A DNA stretch of 64,000 bases, taken from positions 1 to 64,000 of the forward strand of contig NZ_RBLC01000005.1 in assembly GCF_003634455.1 (NCBI RefSeq), given 5' to 3'. This document shows, piece after piece, positions 25,758-34,888 of the stretch. The notes beneath the pieces are model-generated. The model was not told the origin of the DNA. It saw only the letters and a list, made by a program, of their open reading frames with translations, and did not search any database. A program made the position numbers and the translations under genes. Origin of the DNA: Flavobacterium endophyticum. GTDB taxonomy: Bacteria; Bacteroidota; Bacteroidia; Flavobacteriales; Flavobacteriaceae. How positions within the stretch are numbered: position 1 is the first letter of the stretch; each line of letters opens with the position of its first letter.

Positions 25758-27917
25758 ACTATTTTCCCTCTTCCACACACGATGATTCCCCATCGCTTCA
25801 ATAAAGTCCTGCGGGAGGTTGCTTTTTGGTACTTCGTTCGTGAATACGCCATTTTCTTTGCTGTTTTCGTCGGACAGCTTTAGTATAAAGTTGGTATGGT
25901 TTAGAAGCGTTATCCCTTCCTTATCGGCAGCTATGGCCTTGCAGTGCTTGTAGGCGTCGTTTAGGAACTCGATGGCTTTTTCTTCTTTGCCCAGTGCCTC
26001 TGCGCTTGCTTTTCCGGCCGGTATGAATACGGCATCAAACAATACGGATGAGACGGTGAGCAGGTTATGGTCTACTTTTATCTTTTTAGTATCGCTGCCT
26101 GTAATGGCCGTGGCATTGGTGCCTATGATTTTAACGACTGCTTTTTCTTTTTCTAAGGCGGCTTTCATGGCGTTTATCGATTGCGAATCGACACCGTCGG
26201 AACATAAAAAGGCTACCACGCGCGACTCGATTGTTTTGGAATTGGTCTTATTGTTAATCATGCTCAAGGCATCAGACTTTTGGACAGCTGCCTTTACGGC
26301 TTTAGGTTCGTGCTTGTTTTGGTCGGCATCGGCGCCGATACCTTTGTTCATCGGTTTTTCTGGCTTGTCCGGAACGGCAATTCCTAGGTTTGCTGCCACT
26401 TTTTGCGCCAGCCCTTTATCTACCTGCGAAAGCAACCCAAGCATTCGGGTACGAATTTCTGGGGTTTCTACCTTGCTCAGCTCAAAGCGAAAGGCATTGA
26501 TGATATGCTGCTGTTCTACCTCGGTCTGGCTCTCAAAAAACAGCTTCGCCTGGCTGAAATGATCGGAAAAGCTCTCGCTCCTCTCTCTTACCTTGCGGGC
26601 ATCGATCCTTTCGTTAAAGCTTGCAAAGCCGCCTTCGGCAATCTTTGCCTGATAGGGACAGCCTCCTCCTAGCGAGTTTGGAAAATAACTTACCCTGCCC
26701 GTATTGATTTCTTGTCGCATGTGTCCGTCGCGCTGGTTGTTGTGCATCGGAGCAATCGTCCTGTTGATAGGAATCTCGTGGAAGTTAGGGCTTCCTAGTC
26801 TGGACAGCTGCGTATCGGTATACGAAAACAGCCTGCCCTGAAGCAAAGGATCGTTTGTGAAATCGATTCCAGGAACGACGTGCCCTGGGTGGAAAGCCAC
26901 CTGTTCGGTTTCTGCAAAGAAATTATCAGGGTTCCTGTTGAGCACCATTTTTCCGATAATGGTAACGGGAACCAGTTCTTCTGGAACTAGCTTGGTAGGG
27001 TCTAACAGATCAAAATCATACTTGTGCTCGTCGGCTTCAGGTATAACCTGCACTCCCAGCTCCCATTCCGGAAAGCTTCCGTTTTCGATAGCTTCCCATA
27101 GGTCGCGGCGGTGAAAGTCAGGATCATTGCCTGAAATCTTTACGGCCTCATCCCAGACAACGGCATGCGTCCCTAATTTCGGTTTCCAATGGAACTTGAC
27201 GAAATTCGATTTGTTGTTCTTATCGATCAATCGGAAGGTATGGACTCCGAAGCCTTCCATCATTCGATAGCTTCTCGGAATCGCCCTGTCTGACATTGCC
27301 CACATGACCATGTGCATCGATTCTGGCATCAGCGAGATAAAATCCCAAAAGGTATCGTGTGCTGAGGCGGCCTGCGGAATTTCGTTATGAGGTTCTGGCT
27401 TTACGGCATGGATAAGGTCTGGAAACTTCGAGGCGTCTTGAATAAAAAAGACGGGTATGTTGTTTCCGACCAAATCGAAATTGCCTTCTTCGGTATAAAA
27501 CTTGACGGCAAAGCCTCTTACGTCTCTTGCCAAATCTGTAGAGCCGCGAAAGCCGGCTACTGTCGAAAAGCGCACAAAAACAGGCGTGATGGCATTGGGG
27601 TCTTGCAGGAATCCTGCTTTAGAATAGGTACTGGCATCTGCATTGGGCTGAAAGTAGCCGTGTGCGGCAGAACCTCTGGCGTGAACGATGCGTTCTGGTA
27701 TGCGCTCATGGTCAAAATGCGTGATTTTTTCCCTAAGGATAAAGTCTTCCAAGAGCGAAGGTCCGCGCTCCCCTGCTTTAAGGCTGTTGTTGTCGTCGTT
27801 GATCTTGACTCCCTGGTCTGTGGTCATGAATTGATCGGTGCCATCTGATTTATTTTTGGCTAAATCGTGCTGCTTCTTATTTTCTGCACCGTCCGAATTG
27901 GCGTCATTTTTTTTCAT
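25752..27917 (-). CDS. katE: Large-subunit catalase (HPII type)
   Basis: 721 residues, the large clade-2 size. Heme-catalase residues are visible: His79 in RIVHARGSAAHG, Asn152 in DLVGNNIPVFF and proximal Tyr366 in GRLFSYTDTQLSRLG. The C-terminal ~155 residues (from SRVVAFLCSDGVDSQSINAMKAAL) are the flavodoxin/class I GATase-like domain found only in large catalases. It decomposes hydrogen peroxide in the cytoplasm. The last residues (RENSL) and the stop are encoded where the palindromic repeat begins, so the repeat may have trimmed or replaced the original end by a few codons. Monocistronic by position. Confidence 0.95.
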   Translation of the reverse strand: MKKNDANSDGAENKKQHDLAKNKSDGTDQFMTTDQGVKINDDNNSLKAGERGPSLLEDFILREKITHFDHERIPERIVHARGSAAHGYFQPNADASTYSKAGFLQDPNAITPVFVRFSTVAGFRGSTDLARDVRGFAVKFYTEEGNFDLVGNNIPVFFIQDASKFPDLIHAVKPEPHNEIPQAASAHDTFWDFISLMPESMHMVMWAMSDRAIPRSYRMMEGFGVHTFRLIDKNNKSNFVKFHWKPKLGTHAVVWDEAVKISGNDPDFHRRDLWEAIENGSFPEWELGVQVIPEADEHKYDFDLLDPTKLVPEELVPVTIIGKMVLNRNPDNFFAETEQVAFHPGHVVPGIDFTNDPLLQGRLFSYTDTQLSRLGSPNFHEIPINRTIAPMHNNQRDGHMRQEINTGRVSYFPNSLGGGCPYQAKIAEGGFASFNERIDARKVRERSESFSDHFSQAKLFFESQTEVEQQHIINAFRFELSKVETPEIRTRMLGLLSQVDKGLAQKVAANLGIAVPDKPEKPMNKGIGADADQNKHEPKAVKAAVQKSDALSMINNKTNSKTIESRVVAFLCSDGVDSQSINAMKAALEKEKAVVKIIGTNATAITGSDTKKIKVDHNLLTVSSVLFDAVFIPAGKASAEALGKEEKAIEFLNDAYKHCKAIAADKEGITLLNHTNFILKLSDENSKENGVFTNEVPKSNLPQDFIEAMGNHRVWKRENSL

Positions 27918-28019
27918 AATCCTGGTTTATTTAGTTTTGTTTGCTCTTACTATAAAGTTGGGGTTTTTAACTGTCTCTTTCTTTATAGCATTCTCGACAA
28001 AAATTGCAGGATTTGGTAG

Positions 28020-28742
28020 CTATTGCAATCGCTTCATTTCTAATGCATTTAGTATTCCGGCCGAACTCGCCGTATTATTAAAATAAACAAAGAAGGTCTC
28101 GACACCGCTCTTTTTGATTTCATCATGCACTTTCTCGAGTTCTTCTTTGCTGTAGCTGGAATAAAACAATTTCTGGCTGCCGTGGAATCGCAGGTATCCG
28201 ACACTCGAAGTCTTGATAATACCTTCCGGCAGTTTCGGATAGCGAACGTTGCAAAAGACGGCCTTGCTTTTTGAAAAGGCATCGAAGACTTGGCTGTTCC
28301 ACCAGCTTTCGTTGCGAAACTCTATCACGTTCTTGAATTCGGGCTTTAGGTATCCTAAAATCAGTTGAAGCCTTTCTTCGGTATAGGTGAAACTTGGCGG
28401 CAGTTGGAATAATACGCAACCTAATTTGTCTTTTAATCCAGCACTGCAGACGGCATAGAAATCTTCAATGAGCGCTTCGCAGTCGGCAAACTTTTGGATG
28501 TGGGTAATCTGTTTGGGAGCCTTTACGGAGAATGTGAATTCTTCTGGACTCTTTTCGTACCACGATTGGAGGCTCTTGACGGTCGGAAACCTATAAAATG
28601 TAGCATTGAGCTCATAGGTAGCGAAATGCTGGCAGTAGAATTGAAACCATTTGCTTTTGGGCAGGTCTTCTGGATAGAATAGGCCTTTCCATTCTGCCGT
28701 GTTGTAGCTTGAACAGCCTATTATTATCTTTTCTTTTTTCAT
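28020..28742 (-). CDS. DUF72 protein
   Basis: 240 residues from the ATG at 28742; an ATG at 28835 adds 31 atypical residues and overlaps the upstream gene deeply. DUF72 landmarks: IIIGCSSYNTAEWKGLFYPEDLP at the N-terminus, FYRFPTVKSLQSWYEKSPEEFTFSVKAPKQITH, LGCVLFQLPPSF, IEFRNESWW and GYLRFHG. The fold is a TIM-like barrel of unknown biochemical role. Its ATG overlaps the stop of the Nei-like gene by 4 nt (ATGA), so the two are translationally coupled, which hints at a DNA-repair or nucleic-acid context. Confidence 0.9.
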   Translation of the reverse strand: MKKEKIIIGCSSYNTAEWKGLFYPEDLPKSKWFQFYCQHFATYELNATFYRFPTVKSLQSWYEKSPEEFTFSVKAPKQITHIQKFADCEALIEDFYAVCSAGLKDKLGCVLFQLPPSFTYTEERLQLILGYLKPEFKNVIEFRNESWWNSQVFDAFSKSKAVFCNVRYPKLPEGIIKTSSVGYLRFHGSQKLFYSSYSKEELEKVHDEIKKSGVETFFVYFNNTASSAGILNALEMKRLQ

Positions 28743-29470
28743 TGGTGCAGTATCTGACAGTTCTCGCAGAAAAAGCTCCTGCGCTTTTTGACTCCGGTAT
28801 GTTTCTTGAGTATCGGAAGGTCGCACCGTAGGCATTGGGTTTTGGTATGTGCCAGCCAGTGCTTCTTGAGCTCGTAGTTTTTTTTCCAGTCTAGGAATTG
28901 AAAGCTATAGTTGCGGGCTTCCTCAACAAGCTCATTGATTTTTTTCTTGGGAATCTTTCCCACCAGCGATTCGGGATGGATGCGGACTCTATATAAGACC
29001 TCATTCTTGATTATGTTTCCCACGCCTGCAAAGATCTCTTGTTCGAGCAAGGCATCGCAGATTAGCTTATTGGGAATTTCTTTCAGTTTTTCTTTCGCTT
29101 TTTTCGGATCCCAGCTTTCATTCATCACATCGGCGCTCCAATCGTAATGGGAATTGATGTCGCCCTCCAGAAACTTTATCGAACAGGAATACAAATTGAT
29201 TTCGCCGTTCGGGAAGGTAAGATTCAACCGTACGGGCGACTCTTTGGTTTCATTGATGCGGTAGGTTCCGAATAGCAGGAAATGGATGCGCAGCGTAAAG
29301 TCTTCGAAGCAGACCAGAAAATGTTTTCCCCAGCTCCGAAAAGAGATTACTTTTTGGTGCAGCAGCCGGGATTGGTCGATTTTGCTGTTTCCAAAAACAG
29401 CAATGATCTCTTTCCCCTCAAACTGCTGGACTTCTTCTTTTAGTATGACTATGCTTGGACCTTCTGGCAT
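28739..29470 (-). CDS. Fpg/Nei-family DNA glycosylase (endonuclease VIII-like)
   Basis: 243 residues. The protein starts MPEGPS, with the catalytic Pro2 and Glu3 of the family; PEGP rather than PELP favours the Nei branch. A helix-two-turn-helix region (FAGVGNIIKNEVLYRVRIHP) and a C-terminal zinc finger (CLRC to CENC, about 213-238, with the intercalating Arg in KRRSFFC) are complete. It would remove oxidised pyrimidines and nick the abasic site. It is the first gene of a two-gene unit with DUF72. Confidence 0.92.
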   Translation of the reverse strand: MPEGPSIVILKEEVQQFEGKEIIAVFGNSKIDQSRLLHQKVISFRSWGKHFLVCFEDFTLRIHFLLFGTYRINETKESPVRLNLTFPNGEINLYSCSIKFLEGDINSHYDWSADVMNESWDPKKAKEKLKEIPNKLICDALLEQEIFAGVGNIIKNEVLYRVRIHPESLVGKIPKKKINELVEEARNYSFQFLDWKKNYELKKHWLAHTKTQCLRCDLPILKKHTGVKKRRSFFCENCQILHQ

Positions 29471-29669
29471 TATTTCTCGGTATTGCTTTAATGACGTACG
29501 CTACTTAAAAGTAAGCCCCTTCCCACAATATACTCTTATATGATTATATCATTTGTTTGTATGTTGTCTGAGGAGGACAAGAAACGGCAATCATGAAACA
29601 TTTTGAAGGATAAGTATAAGCCCAATCATTTTTTTAGGCAGAAATTAGCTTGCGCCTAATGCAAACACT

Positions 29670-29969
29670 ATGGAAACAACATCAATCATCGGGATATTGG
29701 CGGCTTTCTTTACCACAATCGCGAATTTCCCGCAGGCTTATAAAATTATTAAGGAGAAAACAAGCAAGGGCGTGTCGGCAAATACGTATCTCGTATTGCT
29801 GACGGGTACTTCTTTATGGGTTATTTATGGAATACTGCAGTCGGATTGGCCGTTGATCATTGCAAATGCCATATCGTCTCTGATAAGCATGATTATCCTC
29901 TTCCTGTCTTGGATTTCAGACAAAAAAATAAAGGGTATTCACAAGGCTTTAAAAGTAGATGATAAATAG
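29670..29969 (+). CDS. SemiSWEET sugar transporter
   Basis: 99 residues, one PQ-loop/MtN3 triple-helix bundle. The membrane helices are about 5-23, 38-58 and 63-85, with the signature NFPQAYKIIKEKTSKGVS (PQ motif) in the first. SemiSWEETs act as homodimers for sugar uniport across the inner membrane. It is convergent with the aspartyl protease gene, whose stop is 2 nt away. Confidence 0.92.
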   Translation: METTSIIGILAAFFTTIANFPQAYKIIKEKTSKGVSANTYLVLLTGTSLWVIYGILQSDWPLIIANAISSLISMIILFLSWISDKKIKGIHKALKVDDK

Positions 29970-29971
29970 GG

Positions 29972-31183
29972 CTAAAGTTTCAGCAGTTCAAAACGGTTGA
30001 GCTGCAAGGAGGTTTTGCTGCCATCTGCTTTCTGGAATTCTACGGTTACAGACTCTTTGTCTTTGGTCATGCCTAGAAATTCGCACCAAAGTTCTGGGCT
30101 CATTGCCGTCATGTTTACCTCATTGACTTTTAGAATGACGTCGTTTATTGCCATTCCTTTATTTTTAGCTTCAGAACCTTCCCAAATTTCTACCACAACC
30201 AATTTGCCGTCTTCTATGAATGGCGTAAATCCAAACGCAAATTCTTTTTCAAGCGGCAGCGTCTGTTTTGGAACGTAGATTTTCGATTTGTCCCAAGAAA
30301 TGATGATTTCTTTAAATTGCTTCAGGAATTTGTTTCCTATAAGAATCTGGGAGCTTGGACTGACACCTAGCCGCTGGTTTGTCAGCGCTATTTCCCCAAA
30401 GTAAAGCGAATCTGCCAAGACAGCTATTTCTTCTTGGTTGTTATTGCCGCTCAGTGAAAAAGAGGCCCTGCCATGGCTCTTTCTTGAAATAGCGGTTTTT
30501 GGCAATCTTGACTGCTTGTATACGGTATCTGGAAGATCGATATACTTATTATTTCCGGTGTCAATCAAGGCAGGAAACCGGATGCCTCCTGTAATAAGAT
30601 GTACTATAGGGCTGCCGGAAAAATTGGGCTCGAAGTCTACTGTATTATACTCAAAGCCTGGCTTTATCTTATCGGTAGAAAAATCGATGGTATGGCTGTC
30701 GTAGTTAATCTTCCAGTTGCCAAGCCTCATCATGTTGGTGCCAAAAACGCCATGTATCTTGCTGCAAAATACGGTAGAAAAGGAATCAAGGCTCATTGAG
30801 GCACACCCCACCTTTGAAAACGTAACGCCCGATACGCTTAGATTGTCAAGCATAAAAATCGGTGCTTCTGTTTGCACTCCAGCAGCATCAATTAACTTAT
30901 TTGAGGTCACAGGCTTTAATCCCAACTCTGCGACAAGCTCGGGAGACAGAATGGTTACGGCACCGGTATCGAAAAGAAAATTGTACGTCTTTCCGTTTAT
31001 CGTAACTGGAATCAGCAATTCGTCATACACGTAATCAAACTTGACAGTAGCATTGAATTTTTTCGGATTGGCTTCGACTGTAAAAAGGTATTTGTCGCGT
31101 CTTATCTTTCCTTCTTTGATTTCTTGCTTGGATTGGGCAAAAGCAATTGTGGTAAACAGAAATAATGCTAATCGTTTCATCAT
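29972..31183 (-). CDS. Retropepsin-like aspartyl protease with PDZ domain
   Basis: 403 residues from the ATG at 31183, giving a signal peptide (MMKRLALFLFTTIAFAQ). Two aspartyl protease lobes are seen, with NFLFDTGAV (Asp about 72) and FPALIDTGNN (about 212), so both catalytic Asp residues are present in one chain. A PDZ-like domain follows (about 310-395: FTPFIEDGKLVVVEIWEGSEAKNKGMAINDVILKVN). It is probably periplasmic or outer-membrane associated, cleaving or processing envelope proteins; the substrate is unknown. It ends 2 nt from the convergent SemiSWEET stop. Confidence 0.88.
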   Translation of the reverse strand: MMKRLALFLFTTIAFAQSKQEIKEGKIRRDKYLFTVEANPKKFNATVKFDYVYDELLIPVTINGKTYNFLFDTGAVTILSPELVAELGLKPVTSNKLIDAAGVQTEAPIFMLDNLSVSGVTFSKVGCASMSLDSFSTVFCSKIHGVFGTNMMRLGNWKINYDSHTIDFSTDKIKPGFEYNTVDFEPNFSGSPIVHLITGGIRFPALIDTGNNKYIDLPDTVYKQSRLPKTAISRKSHGRASFSLSGNNNQEEIAVLADSLYFGEIALTNQRLGVSPSSQILIGNKFLKQFKEIIISWDKSKIYVPKQTLPLEKEFAFGFTPFIEDGKLVVVEIWEGSEAKNKGMAINDVILKVNEVNMTAMSPELWCEFLGMTKDKESVTVEFQKADGSKTSLQLNRFELLKL

Positions 31184-31252
31184 CTTAAAAGTGAGTTTAC
31201 ACAAAAATAGGAATCGAAAATTGATTATGAGGGATTCAAGAAAAAATATTTA

Positions 31253-31475
31253 GGTAGTTGGTAGTGGATAGTTTATAGTTGTTAGTGGATAGTGGATAGT
31301 TGGGTTTGGAAATGTTTTTGGTTTTATAGGAATGCTTGCCTTTGCTTGTAGGTTGCTGCCCTACTACCCCTACTTTCAACTTTACGACTTTATGACTTTA
31401 CAACTTTATGACTTTACAACTTTCAACTATAAACTATCCACTACCAACTATCCACTATCCACTAACAACTATCTA
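31253..31475. repeat. Inverted-repeat element, copy B of the dispersed family
   Basis: The left part (31256-31303) can pair with the right part (31424-31472) in two ways. 31256-31281 pairs exactly with 31424-31449 (26 bp), and 31275-31303 pairs exactly with 31444-31472 (29 bp). The 120-bp spacer contains the tandem words TTTATGACTTTACAAC. The right edge contains the TAG stop of the transglutaminase-like gene. The word content matches the element at 25383. Confidence 0.8.
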
Positions 31476-32689
31476 CTCGCTGGAAGTTGCCAAAAATAAT
31501 CCGGATTATGCGTAATGATATTGCCCTTCAAATAACGGTTATCTTCATCATAGCCGGAAGGAGTCAAAGAGATATATTGCAGGTCTTTATCGTTGTTTCG
31601 GTACCTGCTCTCGGTATTAAACTGGCTCTTGTTGGTGCATTGAATCCAATACAAGTTTTTCGCCATATAATAGTCAAGATACCATTCTTTAGTTCGTTCG
31701 GTTTCTTTATTCAGCTTGAGCGGCTGGTTGTTCTTTAGGCGTTCTCTAACTTCTTCAATGCTTAGCAGGGTACCTTTATCATCGGTGACATAAATACCGT
31801 GCGACGGATCCATCCAAAGCCATTTGTTCAAGGTTTCGGAATAGACGCAATTGATAACATGGCAGTCTTGATCGTTTTGGTCTTTTGGCATACAGGTTAC
31901 GTAGCGGGACTTGAATCCCATGGCCAGATACATTTCGTTAAGCGTCATGGCTTTATGCCTGCAGTTAATGCCTTTACCGGTAGCTTTGTGGTAGTTATAA
32001 AAGTCAATGGCATCAAACTCGCACAAGGCCCAATTAGAGCCGTCATATTTGATGCTTTTGGTAGCATACAGCATGATGTTGATTATCTTCGATACTTCGT
32101 TGCCATTGCCTGCTATAGAATCTAGGTTGAAATACTGTCGTACTTCTTTTAGATTATGGTGTGCTGTATCCTGGTACCAAAAATCAGGCAAGGAATCCTT
32201 ACGTTCCGTACGATAATTGCCCGACTGTTGAAGAATATAAAGCATGTCATACTGCTTTATCTGGTTTAAAAAGGCAATAAACTTTTTGTCTGTCCTGATG
32301 TTGTCTAAATCACTGTCTGTTTTTACATGCTGGTATTCGGTATAGCCCCATTCGATAGCTTTTCCAAAATCAGCTATTGCCTGCTGCTTCTGATGGAGCA
32401 AGGAACGCGTACAGGCCAGATTGTAATAGACATTGGCTTTGATTCTTTTGATAGTGGGCTGAAATTCTTTCTTTTCATTCTCTGATAGTTTTAGGTTATC
32501 AGTAGCTGCAATCATTTCTTTTAATAACGATTCCGTCTGCTTGTAATCTTTAGCTTGGTACTGCTTCTGGTATTCGTTTTCTAGTAGCTGAAACCTGGCG
32601 GTAAATTCGTTCCATACTTTTGAATTTGCTTGTCCGAATGCTGTTACTGAAGAAAATAAAACGGCTAAAAAAATAAAGGTTATTCTCAT
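31469..32689 (-). CDS. Secreted transglutaminase-like protein with TPR-like N-terminus
   Basis: 406 residues with a signal peptide (RITFIFLAVLFSSVTAFGQ). Helical TPR-like segments (about 25-145) precede a transglutaminase core with Cys243 in GINCRHKAMTLNEMYLAMGF, His277 in DCHVINCVYSE and Asp294 in WLWMDPSHG, an intact triad. Bacterial secreted members act as peptidases or amidases on peptides or cell-wall material rather than as cross-linkers. The stop codon lies inside the repeat element, so the native C-terminus may have been altered slightly. Confidence 0.85.
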   Translation of the reverse strand: MRITFIFLAVLFSSVTAFGQANSKVWNEFTARFQLLENEYQKQYQAKDYKQTESLLKEMIAATDNLKLSENEKKEFQPTIKRIKANVYYNLACTRSLLHQKQQAIADFGKAIEWGYTEYQHVKTDSDLDNIRTDKKFIAFLNQIKQYDMLYILQQSGNYRTERKDSLPDFWYQDTAHHNLKEVRQYFNLDSIAGNGNEVSKIINIMLYATKSIKYDGSNWALCEFDAIDFYNYHKATGKGINCRHKAMTLNEMYLAMGFKSRYVTCMPKDQNDQDCHVINCVYSETLNKWLWMDPSHGIYVTDDKGTLLSIEEVRERLKNNQPLKLNKETERTKEWYLDYYMAKNLYWIQCTNKSQFNTESRYRNNDKDLQYISLTPSGYDEDNRYLKGNIITHNPDYFWQLPASR

Positions 32690-32857
32690 ATTCCCACTTT
32701 TAGAGTTGTTGATGAAGTTTCTATCAAGACGAGATTTTATTTGTTTTGTTACACGCGGTTATGTAAGTTTTCTTTTATATCATATAAATGCTTAAATTAG
32801 CAGGTGCTTCGGGCATTCCCATCTACCAAACATCAATCTAGAATAAACTTTTAGGCT

Positions 32858-34690
32858 ATGGAAAAAAGACTACTGTTTTTCTGTCTGTTGCTACTATCGT
32901 GCTATTTAGGCTGGGGGCAATCCTCTGAGCTAAAAAACATTCAGGCCTCTCTTCCTAAAATCAAGGATAGCCTGCGTTATGTAGATGCGCTCAACCGAAT
33001 GGCCACGCTGCTGTATGAAAAGAATGCAGACAGTACTTTTTATTATACCCGAATGGCTCGCGACATTGCCGAGCGCCACCATTACGAACGCGGCAAGGCC
33101 GATGCGATGAACAACCTGGGTATCTTTTTTGATATCAAGGGCAACTTTCAGCTGGCTTTAAAGTATTATAACGAAGGATACACGGGCTATAAGAAAATGG
33201 TAGATTCCGTCAATTCGGTTCAAGCCTTAATGAACATTGCCATGGTCTATCAAGAAATGGGCAAAGACGATAAGGCAATCCAACGCTACGAACAGGCTTT
33301 TAGGCAGGCAAGACAGCTCCGCACGGATTCCATCCGATCTTTGGTTATTTATAACTATTTGCTGTCGTATCCTGCCCGTTTCAGTAGAGATTCGACCCGA
33401 TATTATATCAATGTTGCCAAACAAATTGCCGCAAAATACAAAGACAAGCGAACGTTGGTAGCTATAGATCAGCTCATAGCCGATGACCTTATCAGCCATG
33501 GCAAGCGCGCCGAAGGCTTGGCGTTGCTAGAGCAAACTATTGCGACAGCCATCGATCAAAAGTTATACTATGTGTCAATGGACATGCACATAGATATAGC
33601 ACAGCAGTTAGAAAAGACCGATCCAGAAAAAAGCGTAACCTATTACAGCCAAGCCTTAGCCATTGCCGAGCACAACGATTACTTATTCTATAGCGAGATC
33701 TTAACCCGCAAGCTCTTCGAGTTCTACGATAACCGCGGAGATCATGCCATGGCAGGAAACTACAGCAAAAAGCTCATCGACATCCACGACAAAGAGGCAA
33801 AACTAAGCAACCAATCGGGTATCGATTATATCGACTATGCGCTCAAAGACGAACAGGTGAAGGCTTTAGAAGGCCGCTATATGTATCAAGTGGCGTTGAC
33901 TATATTATCCTGCATTGCTTTTTTGTTGGCTGTTTTTATGATTATTTCCATCCGCAAGCATTTACGCCGCAGCAAACAGCAAAACAACCAGATGAAGGAA
34001 GCGTTGTCTGCACTCGAGCAAAGCCAAGCCGACAATACGCGCATGTTGCGCATTGTAGCACACGACCTCCGCAATCCTATGGGAGGCATCTATTCGGTCA
34101 CTTCTATGATGCTGGAGGAAACCGACAGGCCCGAGGAAGACCAAATCATGCTTGACTTGATCAAGACATCGAGCCAGCATTCGCTTGAGCTGGTGGATAA
34201 TCTTCTGCAATTGCAGTTTAGCAGCGAAGAACTAAAGAAAGAACCGGTAGATATAGCCGAAATGCTACGATACTGCGTGTCGCTCTTAAACAGCAAGGCA
34301 GCAGCCAAAGAACAGCAGCTTAGTTTAGAAGTTATTCCCGCAGTAGTTGCGGCAAGCCGTGAAAAGCTCTGGCGGGTGATCAGCAATCTAATTGCTAATG
34401 CTATCAAGTTTAGTCCTAGCGGCACCAGAATCAACGTCAAAATGATACAGAAAGATCACGACATCCGCATATTAGTAAAAGACGAAGGCATTGGCATACC
34501 GCCCGAGATGAGCGAAAAGATATTTGATCTTTTCACCGAAGCCAAAAGACCCGGTACTGCAGGCGAGCAGCCTTTTGGTATGGGACTCGCGATTTCAAAG
34601 CAGATCGTAGAAGCCCACAAAGGCAGAATTTGGTTTGAAAATAACGAAGCCCGCGGTACTACTTTTATTGTGGATTTGCCTTTCTCTTAA
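32858..34690 (+). CDS. TPR sensor histidine kinase
   Basis: 610 residues. Signal peptide (to about 21, LGWGQ), periplasmic TPR array (about 35-320), membrane helix (about 342-364), coiled coil, HisKA with His401 in RIVAHDLRNPMGGIYS, and HATPase with N-box ISNLIANAIKFSPSG, DEGIGIPPEM and FGMGLAISK. All kinase boxes are intact. The TPR region is the presumed periplasmic sensor. No response regulator follows; the next gene carries a receiver domain but separate regulatory sequence (198 nt gap). Confidence 0.93.
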   Translation: MEKRLLFFCLLLLSCYLGWGQSSELKNIQASLPKIKDSLRYVDALNRMATLLYEKNADSTFYYTRMARDIAERHHYERGKADAMNNLGIFFDIKGNFQLALKYYNEGYTGYKKMVDSVNSVQALMNIAMVYQEMGKDDKAIQRYEQAFRQARQLRTDSIRSLVIYNYLLSYPARFSRDSTRYYINVAKQIAAKYKDKRTLVAIDQLIADDLISHGKRAEGLALLEQTIATAIDQKLYYVSMDMHIDIAQQLEKTDPEKSVTYYSQALAIAEHNDYLFYSEILTRKLFEFYDNRGDHAMAGNYSKKLIDIHDKEAKLSNQSGIDYIDYALKDEQVKALEGRYMYQVALTILSCIAFLLAVFMIISIRKHLRRSKQQNNQMKEALSALEQSQADNTRMLRIVAHDLRNPMGGIYSVTSMMLEETDRPEEDQIMLDLIKTSSQHSLELVDNLLQLQFSSEELKKEPVDIAEMLRYCVSLLNSKAAAKEQQLSLEVIPAVVAASREKLWRVISNLIANAIKFSPSGTRINVKMIQKDHDIRILVKDEGIGIPPEMSEKIFDLFTEAKRPGTAGEQPFGMGLAISKQIVEAHKGRIWFENNEARGTTFIVDLPFS

Positions 34691-34888
34691 AAAAGAGAAA
34701 TAGTATACAATTATGAAGGCAGTTCTAAGAGACATACTATAAACAGCTAAATATTCGCATTTTGTCCATGAATATATAATAAAACACCTTTATTCTATAA
34801 CATACGCCCTGTACTTCTGACGTAAATTAGTAACAAGGCTACCCGCCAGTCTCCCCAGACTACCGTTTCAACTTTTAAATACTAATGT

